From Agromyces sp. H17E-10 (lineage in GTDB: Bacteria; Actinomycetota; Actinomycetes; Actinomycetales; Microbacteriaceae), in assembly GCF_022919715.1 (NCBI RefSeq), contig NZ_CP095042.1, positions 1,550,001 to 1,614,000 of the forward strand: a DNA stretch of 64,000 nt, in the 5' to 3' direction. The position numbers were made by a program, and so were the translations under genes. Position 1 is the first letter of the stretch, and each line of letters begins with the position of its first letter. Below, piece after piece: positions 58,780-64,000 of this stretch. The notes under the pieces are model-generated. The model worked only from the letters and a program-made list of their open reading frames with translations. It searched no databases and was not told where the DNA came from.

Positions 58780-60246
58780 TCAGGCGCGGGGGTCGACCTC
58801 GGACCGGCGCTCACTCTCGAGCTGCGCCTCGCCCTCGTGCAGCACCTCGCGGTCGGCCGCACTGAGCGCTGCCTCGCCCTCCTCGCCCTCGGAGATGACC
58901 TCGTCCTCCTCGAACGACATGCGCAGGTTGCGCGTGAAGAAGCGCGTGATCGTCAGCAGCACGACGACGCCGACCGCCAGCCAGATGAGGCCGTAGATCA
59001 TCGCGTCGATGTTGAGGTTGACCCAGAGCAGCACCGTGAGCGCGATGCCGATGACCGGCAGCACGATGTTGCGGAAGATCTGCGAGAAGCCCTTCACCTG
59101 CTTGTTGCGCACCGCGAAGTGCAGGATCACCGTCACGTTCACGATCGTGAACGCGATGAGCGCACCGAAGTTGATGAGCGTGAAGATGAAGTCGAGGTCG
59201 GCGACCGCGGCACCGAGCGACACGACGCCGACGAAGATGACGGCGATCGCGGGCGTGCGGTACTTGGGGTGCACGTACGAGAAGAAGCGCGAGATCGGCC
59301 CGGTGCCGTTGCGGCCCATCACGTAGATCATGCGCGAGACGCTCGCGTGCGATGCGAGGCTCGACGCGACCGCAGCGGCGACCGCAGCCGAGACGAAGAA
59401 GATCTGGAAGATGATGCCGCCGACCGAGTACGCGATCTCGGGGAGCGCGGTGCCCTCGAAGCCTGCGTCGGTCGGGAAGAGCGCCTGCGCGAACCAGCCC
59501 GCGGTGAAGAAGATGAGTCCGCCGAAGAGCAGCGCGAGCACGATCGCCTTGGGCACGATGCCCGCATCCTTCGCCTCTTCGGTGTACATCGTGATCGCGT
59601 CGAATCCGATGAACGAGAAGCACACGATGGTCGCGGCGCTCACGACCGCCATCACCTGCACGTTCGCGTGCCAGAACGGCTCGAGGGTGAACGGCGTGCC
59701 GTCGCCGGCACCCTGCGCGAGGGCCGACCACGAGAGCACGATGAACACGGCGATGAGCACCACCTGGAAGATGAGCAGCGTGCCGTTGACCTTCGACGTC
59801 GACGAGATGCTCCACAGGTTGAGCAGCGTGATCACGGCGACGTAGCCGATGACCCACACCCATCCCGACACGTCGGGGAAGAACGACTCGAGGTACTGGC
59901 GCACGAGCAGCGCGTTGACGAGCGGCAGCAGCAGGTAGTCGAGCAGCGCCGTCCAGCCGACGAGCCAGCCGAAGTTCGGGTGGATGGTCTCCGACGCGTA
60001 GGTGTACGCCGAACCCGCCGAGGGGTAGACGCGGGTCATGCGGCCGTAGCTGATCGCCGTGAACAGCATCACGATGAGGGCGAAGGCGTACGCGAGCGGA
60101 ACGACTCCGCCGCTCTCCTCGGAGACGTAGCCGAAGGTGTCGAACACCGTCATCGGCGTCATGTAGCCGAGGCCGAGGCCGACGATCGCCCACAGGCCGA
60201 GCGAACGCTTCAGCGTGGTGGGCGCCATGGTGGCGGGTCGGGTCAT
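58780..60246 (-). CDS. APC-superfamily amino acid permease
   Basis: About 488 residues, 12 helices. Family segments LGLWAIVGLGLGYMTPMTVFDTFGYVSEESGGVVPLAYA, ISYGRMTRVYPSAGSAYTYASE and FIGFDAITMYTEEAKDAG are typical of putrescine/amino acid importers of the APC type. The C-terminal 60 residues are a highly acidic cytoplasmic tail. ATG at 60246 is chosen from GAGAGG spacing; 60249 is equally possible. It lies just left of the integrated element. Confidence 0.88.
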   Translation of the reverse strand: MTRPATMAPTTLKRSLGLWAIVGLGLGYMTPMTVFDTFGYVSEESGGVVPLAYAFALIVMLFTAISYGRMTRVYPSAGSAYTYASETIHPNFGWLVGWTALLDYLLLPLVNALLVRQYLESFFPDVSGWVWVIGYVAVITLLNLWSISSTSKVNGTLLIFQVVLIAVFIVLSWSALAQGAGDGTPFTLEPFWHANVQVMAVVSAATIVCFSFIGFDAITMYTEEAKDAGIVPKAIVLALLFGGLIFFTAGWFAQALFPTDAGFEGTALPEIAYSVGGIIFQIFFVSAAVAAAVASSLASHASVSRMIYVMGRNGTGPISRFFSYVHPKYRTPAIAVIFVGVVSLGAAVADLDFIFTLINFGALIAFTIVNVTVILHFAVRNKQVKGFSQIFRNIVLPVIGIALTVLLWVNLNIDAMIYGLIWLAVGVVVLLTITRFFTRNLRMSFEEDEVISEGEEGEAALSAADREVLHEGEAQLESERRSEVDPRA

Positions 60247-60531
60247 CATCGATCCTCTCGGGGGAACTTCGTTGGTCGAGCACGGCGACGTTACCCGATC
60301 GTCGAGTGAGCGGGAACGACACTGTGTCCAGTCGAGCACTGCGGACCATCCAGTCTGTCCATCGACAGGCGGGATTCAGACCGCCGGATCACAGTACACG
60401 ACGACTGCGGAATCAGTTGCATGGGCATGAATTCGCCGACGAATCGGGCGGTCGACCTCGTAACACACCGTCGAAAAGCCCCGTCCGCGTCGGGCGCGTG
60501 GTGACGGCACGAAATCGCCCCCGAAAACGAC

Positions 60532-60562
60532 GAAGGCGGTTCGCATTCCGCGAACCGCCTTC
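60532..60562 (-). terminator. Terminator of interrupted tRNA-Arg gene
   Basis: 13-bp stem GAAGGCGGTTCGC with complement, 5-nt loop; on the minus strand it is followed by GTCGTTTTCG. Lies directly downstream (minus strand) of the tRNA 3' end. Confidence 0.75.
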
Positions 60563-60567
60563 TCTCG

Positions 60568-60601
60568 TGCGCCCGGAGGGACTCGAACCCCCAACCTTCT
60601 G
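60568..60601 (-). other. tRNA-Arg(ACG) 3' fragment, attachment site of integrated element
   Basis: On the minus strand 34 nt: anticodon-arm end, extra loop (CAGAAGGTT), T-arm GGGGGTTCGAGTCCC and acceptor strand GGGCGCA. The bases upstream (GCCGGATCAGGCAA) do not continue a tRNA. So only the 3' end is present, as left by an element integrated in the tRNA gene; the intact copy is expected beyond the right edge. Anticodon identity is inferred from the matching 3' sequence of actinobacterial tRNA-Arg. Confidence 0.75.
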
Positions 60602-60781
60602 TTGCCTGATCCGGCACCTTCCGAGATCTCCGGACGGCTCCGACCGCATATTTCCGCGGGAGTCGTGATCCTCTGATGATCCGGGGAGTCTCGCGAGATC
60701 CGGGGAGATATCGCAAAAGAGGTGGGTAAAAAGGTGGGCAGATCGGGCGGCGTCGATCCCGGGCCGTTTCCAGCGCCAGCC

Positions 60782-61078
60782 CTAGAGAACCGGCCTTGAA
60801 AGCCAACGAGTGATCGCCGCCGCAGCATCCTCTCGCGAGAGGCCGAGGGCGTCACAAAGAGCGCGGAACGTGCCGACCGTCATCGCCCGCTCACAGTCGA
60901 GGTAGTAGTGCAGCGTGCGGAGTTGGAGACCGGCCCGGCGTGCGAGTTCGGCCTTCGGCATCCCGCGGGCGCGCCGGGTTGCTTCGAGCACGTGGCTCGC
61001 TGCGCGGTCCTCACTCGTAATCGGTCGCACGGTCACGGGGTCGAGCCTATCCAGGGCGGCCGATCCGCGTTCAGTCAC
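60782..61078 (-). CDS. XRE-family helix-turn-helix protein
   Basis: 98 residues. Cro/C1-type HTH: ARGMPKAELARRAGLQLRTLHYYLDCERAMTVGTFRALCDALGLS. The N-terminal 30 residues are poorly conserved, so the true start may be downstream; the GTG at 61078 lies next to the direct repeats at 61081-61101 that look like its operator. Probably the element's maintenance or lysogeny-type repressor. Confidence 0.8.
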   Translation of the reverse strand: MTERGSAALDRLDPVTVRPITSEDRAASHVLEATRRARGMPKAELARRAGLQLRTLHYYLDCERAMTVGTFRALCDALGLSREDAAAAITRWLSRPVL

Positions 61079-61438
61079 CTCATTTTGTACCGCATTTTGT
61101 ATCAGCGCTGGGAGGAAATGGAAGTGGCGAGGCGCGGGGTTGCCGTCGCGTCCCGCTTAAAAAATCGGGGATCTCTCGCGCGCGCGTGTGCGCGCGCACA
61201 CGCGAAGCGTTACGTAAGTCGGAGATGGAAAGTTAAGTAGTTAAGTTTCTGTCCCACCCGGAGCGGAACAGTTCACTGGGTGAGTTGTTCCGCCTTAAGC
61301 GGAACAGGCGTTTGAGGTTGTGGATAACCGGCTAGTTGTTCCGCCTAAGCGGAACAGGGCAGAGCGGCCCGCGGCGGGGGCGTAGACAGCGGGCGGCGCC
61401 CGGTGGGGCGACGGGTCGAGGGGTGACCGGCTCGGGCC
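61079..61438. other. Putative replication origin region of element
   Basis: 360 bp without a gene. It holds direct repeats (61081-61101), a 28-nt alternating Y-R tract with a 22-bp palindrome (61177-61204), TTAAGT repeats (about 61230-61245), five copies of GCGGAACA/TGTTCCGC (61263-61270, 61286-61306, 61337-61356), and a perfect DnaA box TGTGGATAA (61319-61327) between the last two inverted pairs. Together this resembles an origin (inference). Confidence 0.55.
61081..61101. promoter_or_regulatory. Direct repeats upstream of XRE gene
   Basis: CATTTTGTA at 61081-61089 and again at 61093-61101, one helical turn apart, immediately before the XRE start and among the few A/T-rich bases of the region. 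Candidate operator. Confidence 0.5.
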
Positions 61439-61813
61439 TCAGAACGGCGTGGGGCCGTAGTAGGCGGCGGGTTCGACGTGGGCGGGGTCGTGACAGTCGG
61501 GCGGGCAGGAGATCGACGGGTCGTAGCGGTTGGATACCCACGTGTTGCGCGGCCCGCCCTTGCCCCGGACGAACGTGATTTCTCCGCGGTCGGCGAGTTT
61601 CTGCACGGCGCGCCATGCCGTCGTTCGGTTGCATCCGACGAGTTCGGCGATGGTCCGAAGTGACGGGTAGGGGTTGCCAGATCCGTTGTGCATGATGATG
61701 ACGGCGAGCGCGAGTCGATATCGCGGGTTCGTCTCGCGCGTGTGCGCGAGGGCGATTCGTTGTTGTTGGTCGATATGGCGCACGGCGCGCCCGTCGCGGT
61801 CGCGGATCGGCAT
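61439..61813 (-). CDS. Helix-turn-helix protein, possible replication initiator
   Basis: 124 residues. A winged-helix motif (YPSLRTIAELVGCNRTTAWRAVQKLADRGEITFVRGKG) occupies about 45-85; the tail has Cys and His (CPPDCHDPAH). ATG at 61813 is used; longer frames upstream are Ser/Arg/Thr-rich shadows. It sits next to the GCGGAACA repeat region, so it could be the initiator that binds it (inference). Confidence 0.7.
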   Translation of the reverse strand: MPIRDRDGRAVRHIDQQQRIALAHTRETNPRYRLALAVIIMHNGSGNPYPSLRTIAELVGCNRTTAWRAVQKLADRGEITFVRGKGGPRNTWVSNRYDPSISCPPDCHDPAHVEPAAYYGPTPF

Positions 61814-61823
61814 GACGACGGAC

Positions 61824-62276
61824 CTAGAACAGTGCTTCGGTGCCCCGCGGGCGTCGTGCGGCGCGGCGGTGGCAGCGGATGCAGACGGGGGCGTAGGCGG
61901 CCGGGTCGAATGAGTAGGGGTAGCCGCCGACGGTGAATCCGTCGGGCGGGGTGTCGTCGTTGAACGCCCATTCGGCGCCGGGGCGGCCGCACGCGCACGC
62001 GCCGGGGTTGCCACGCTCGCGGCGCACGTTCCGATGGGCGCGGCCGTAGACACCGGGCGTTCGGCCGTCGGCGGGCGGATGGTTTCCGCACGAGAGCACG
62101 GCGTCTTCGAGCACGTTCCGTTCGTCGGCGTCGACGTAGGCGCCGCACACACACCGGAGCCGGAAACGCTTTCCCCCGAGATGGTCCGTGACGGTGAGAT
62201 CCGAGACGACGAGACCGACGTAACAGCGCCGGACGCCGTACAGAGGGACACCCGACGGGTTCGCTTTCGTGTCCAT
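61824..62276 (-). CDS. Cys-rich zinc-binding protein
   Basis: 150 residues with several Cys/His pairs: RCVCG, LSCGNHP, CACGRPGAEWAFND and VCIRCHRRA, suggesting one or two zinc knuckles such as in HNH-like or phage recombination proteins, but no catalytic HNH set is evident. Unrecognised. Same strand as its neighbours, 10 bp before the HTH gene. Confidence 0.65.
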   Translation of the reverse strand: MDTKANPSGVPLYGVRRCYVGLVVSDLTVTDHLGGKRFRLRCVCGAYVDADERNVLEDAVLSCGNHPPADGRTPGVYGRAHRNVRRERGNPGACACGRPGAEWAFNDDTPPDGFTVGGYPYSFDPAAYAPVCIRCHRRAARRPRGTEALF

Positions 62277-62303
62277 CGCGTGCCCCCCTTCTGGCTTTGA
62301 TGC

Positions 62304-62963
62304 TCAGCGGTTCGCGAGGGCTTCGGTGACGAGTTGCACGCGCGTCTTTCCATCGCGCACGACGTGAGTCCGGAGCCATTCGGCGTGTACGACGTCGACC
62401 GCGTTCGCGCATTCGCGGCAGCACGTCATTCTGAATTCGCGACCGCTACGGCCCCTGAACGCTCGCGGCCTCACGACCGGCGCCCCGGCGTGCGGGGGCC
62501 GATCGCCGCAGACCGGGCACGTGTCCTGTGCGACACGGGCGGCCGTGCTGGCCGCGGCCGCGGCGGCGGCCTTCGCGTCGGCGACGTGCAGAGCGTGAAT
62601 TGCGAGCGCCTGGATACGGGCGAGGTCGTCGGGTGACTTCCTGATGCGCCGGATCTCATCGGCGATCGGGAACGTCGCGTATTCGCGGCCGTCGAACACG
62701 AATTCGCCGCGTCGGCCAGTGTTGCCGATGGTCCGGTTCGCTTCCCAGTCGGCACGCTGGAGGGCTTCGGCCGCCTCGCGGGCTTCGAGCTCGATTCGTT
62801 CATCGATGACGGCCGGGAGGGCCGCAGGATTCGAGAGGTTGTCACGCCAGTAGGGGCGGAGGGCTTCGGGTACGAACGTGTCGGACTCGGGATCATCGAA
62901 CCCGGCTGGCAGCGCCGGACCATCGTCGACGGTTGAGGGCTTCGAGCGGTTAAACAGGGTCAT
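62304..62963 (-). CDS. Hypothetical protein with C-terminal zinc ribbon
   Basis: 219 residues. An acidic N-terminal region, an Ala-rich helix (about 125-145), then CPVCGDRPPH and CCRECANAVDVVHAEW, a zinc-ribbon pattern. Charged and helical; no enzyme motif. Possibly DNA-binding accessory factor of the element. ATG at 62963. Confidence 0.6.
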   Translation of the reverse strand: MTLFNRSKPSTVDDGPALPAGFDDPESDTFVPEALRPYWRDNLSNPAALPAVIDERIELEAREAAEALQRADWEANRTIGNTGRRGEFVFDGREYATFPIADEIRRIRKSPDDLARIQALAIHALHVADAKAAAAAAASTAARVAQDTCPVCGDRPPHAGAPVVRPRAFRGRSGREFRMTCCRECANAVDVVHAEWLRTHVVRDGKTRVQLVTEALANR

Positions 62964-63007
62964 CGGTAAAACCTTTCGCGTGTTTGGATTGGTGGCTCTC
63001 GTCGCGG

Positions 63008-63250
63008 CTAGCGCGAGTCCCGGGTTCGCTCGGGCGGGATCGTCCGGAGCGATTCGAGATAGGCGTCTACGTCTCCGAGCCGGTAGTAGACGCGGCGGCC
63101 GATTTTCAGATAGGGCGGCCCCTCTCCGCGGCCGCGCATTTGGTTGAGTGCCGCAACGGACTTGTGGAGGATCGCCGCAACCTCATCGGTCGTTGCGAGC
63201 GGCCCCCGGGTGAGTTCGGGTTGCGGGTGGGTGGTTGCCGCGGGCATCAC
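63008..63250 (-). CDS. AlpA/HTH_17-type excisionase-like DNA-binding protein
   Basis: 80 residues. TTDEVAAILHKSVAALNQMRGRGEGPPYLKIGRRVYYRLGDVDAYLES is the MerR-like HTH_17 domain of excisionases that bend DNA at att sites. ATG at 63250 or 63247. Its presence supports an integrated element. Confidence 0.8.
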   Translation of the reverse strand: MMPAATTHPQPELTRGPLATTDEVAAILHKSVAALNQMRGRGEGPPYLKIGRRVYYRLGDVDAYLESLRTIPPERTRDSR

Positions 63251-63417
63251 GCCCCCTTTCGATCGTCGATTGACGACACACTAGGGATCTCCGCGAGCTT
63301 TGACAACCCATCCCGATATTTCCCGCTTACCCTACTTCCCCCGTATTTCAATGAAGTTTCTAGGCTCCGACAGGACTAAGCGGGATATTTGCGGGAAATC
63401 ACGCTAGGCTCTCCCGC
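63251..63417. promoter_or_regulatory. Divergent control region of element
   Basis: AT-richer gap with inverted ATTTCCCGCTTA (63318-63329 region) and TAAGCGGGATAT (63377-63388), plus GCGGGAAAT. TAGGCT lies 7 nt before the ATG at 63418. Likely binding sites for an element regulator controlling both directions. Confidence 0.5.
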
Positions 63418-64000
63418 ATGACGACACCCAAGATTCCCCGGGATCTCCGGATTGATCCGGTCGAGGTCGGGCCGCGTGCGATGGTCCCGGCGTGGGGCGT
63501 GGAACGCCCGGCGTCGGTGACCTTGCGATTCGTCGGCGCCGCGGACGGTCGGGATCTGGTCGGGTCATTCGAGATCGGCGCGTCGGGGGTTCACGAGTTG
63601 CGAACCCTCACGATCGTCGGAACGGACGATCTGCCGGTGACGACGACGGCGCTCAACCGGGTGCGCGTGCCCGATCTCGTGCGCGCGGTCCGGTCGGCCC
63701 TCCACGCGGACGGGATCCACGGGCCGGGGTTCACGGTCCTGCACACGTTCGGCGGATCGTATGCCCCCACGGCCGACGAATGGCGCGATGACGATTACCT
63801 CCCGGCGCCGGTCGGCACGGGCGGCGGCGCCCGGTGGCTCGGAACCGATGAGGGTGGGCGGCCGGTCATCGTGCCGGATGACGAATGGCGGCAGATGGTC
63901 CGCCGTCACGGGCCGACGAGTGTCGTCGGCACTCGGACGACGGCCGCCCTGTACCGGTTCGGTGAGTCCCACGGGCGGGCACCCGGCGGGTTCGTCGGGG
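63418..64000 (+). CDS. Hypothetical protein of element (3' end beyond window)
   Basis: At least 194 residues, open to the right edge. Starts MTTPKIPRDLRIDPVEVGPR, acidic and without signal peptide or known motif. The ATG is 7 nt after TAGGCT, consistent with leaderless expression. It faces away from the other element genes. No function proposed. Confidence 0.6.
   Translation, partial: MTTPKIPRDLRIDPVEVGPRAMVPAWGVERPASVTLRFVGAADGRDLVGSFEIGASGVHELRTLTIVGTDDLPVTTTALNRVRVPDLVRAVRSALHADGIHGPGFTVLHTFGGSYAPTADEWRDDDYLPAPVGTGGGARWLGTDEGGRPVIVPDDEWRQMVRRHGPTSVVGTRTTAALYRFGESHGRAPGGFVG

Larger units (their letters stand above)
60602..64000. mobile_element. Integrated element in tRNA-Arg (left part)
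   Basis: From the attachment core to the window edge: XRE regulator, an origin-like region, HTH, zinc-binding and unknown proteins, an AlpA-type excisionase-like protein, and a gene on the plus strand leaving the window. No integrase, relaxase or capsid gene is visible, so it may be an integrative conjugative or mobilizable element, or a phage satellite. It is a gap-rich, mostly minus-strand block. Confidence 0.65.

Noticed and set aside
60602..60781. Integrase remnant next to the attachment site
   Set aside because: Neither frame shows the Arg-His-Arg-Tyr pattern; only short direct repeats (GATCCGGGGAG) are seen.
60291..60855. Minus-strand ORFs across the tRNA fragment
   Set aside because: Their sequence (GSGNRRLGVRVPPGAREK type) is a known artefact of translating tRNA 3' ends.
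1..64000. CRISPR arrays and cas genes
   Set aside because: No direct repeats with regular spacers and no Cas-like protein seen. The dispersed elements are palindromic and unevenly spaced.

Overview
The window is about 70% GC and gene-dense, and reads as the chromosome of a Gram-positive actinobacterium, most likely Microbacteriaceae (Agromyces or Microbacterium type; inference). Supporting signs are the 32-residue bS22 ribosomal protein, an archaeal-type short AspRS, ECF41 and ECF42 sigma factors with their usual partner genes, an HspR-type HAIR operator, a DUF6153/DUF305 pair, and many genes whose start codon lies only 6-8 nt after a TANNNT-like -10 box, as in leaderless actinobacterial transcripts.

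Layout. 1-5.4 kb: tail of a TlpA/ResA cytochrome-c maturation locus, a histidine phosphatase, a DyP peroxidase with a small partner, aspS and a membrane protein. 5.4-11.7 kb: a sulfatase module of formylglycine-generating enzyme, SulP permease, HAD phosphatase and a type I sulfatase with the CxPxR site the enzyme would modify. 11.8-16.3 kb: glutaredoxin, bS22, GNAT, DUF1772, ArsR, and a two-gene Ktr/Trk K+ system. 16.4-19.5 kb: an ABC exporter operon ending in its probable MarR/GbsR regulator and led by a perfect operator palindrome. 19.8-27.7 kb: a complete kdp operon (small ORF, kdpF, A, B, C, D, E). 27.7-39.6 kb: LLM oxidoreductase, DUF402, Tat-exported FAD amine oxidase, rRNA methyltransferase, DUF2867 protein, ECF42/YCII pair, GH20 hexosaminidase, proC and a cation-diffusion facilitator. 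39.7-46.4 kb: SDR/TetR pair, an HxlR-peroxiredoxin fusion facing an MFS exporter across a 33-bp palindrome, tadA, an ECF41 sigma facing its SDR partner across two matching promoters, and upp. 46.6-50.6 kb: a leaderless Cys-rich leader ORF before a winged-helix regulator, a second SulP transporter with ArsR, and a MarR gene. 50.7-60.2 kb: Dcu-type dicarboxylate carrier, M20 dipeptidase and APC permease, GNAT/Hsp20 under a HAIR, a DUF998-like membrane protein, DUF6153-DUF305 (probably copper), and another APC permease.

At 60.57 kb a 34-nt tRNA-Arg 3' end with its terminator marks the attachment site of an integrated element filling the rest of the window: XRE regulator, an intergenic region with GCGGAACA inverted repeats around a perfect DnaA box, HTH, zinc-binding and unknown proteins, an AlpA-type excisionase-like protein, and a gene leaving the right edge. 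No integrase lies inside the window.

The most unusual feature is a family of short dispersed elements (GGTCTCGATACGC ... GCTACTCGACC, with a GGTTTCGAGACGCGT ... CTCCTCAACC variant). They occupy intergenic gaps, supply stop codons to two genes, form the n-region of the TlpA signal peptide, and appear as an exact 42-bp, 14-codon in-frame insertion inside kdpB.
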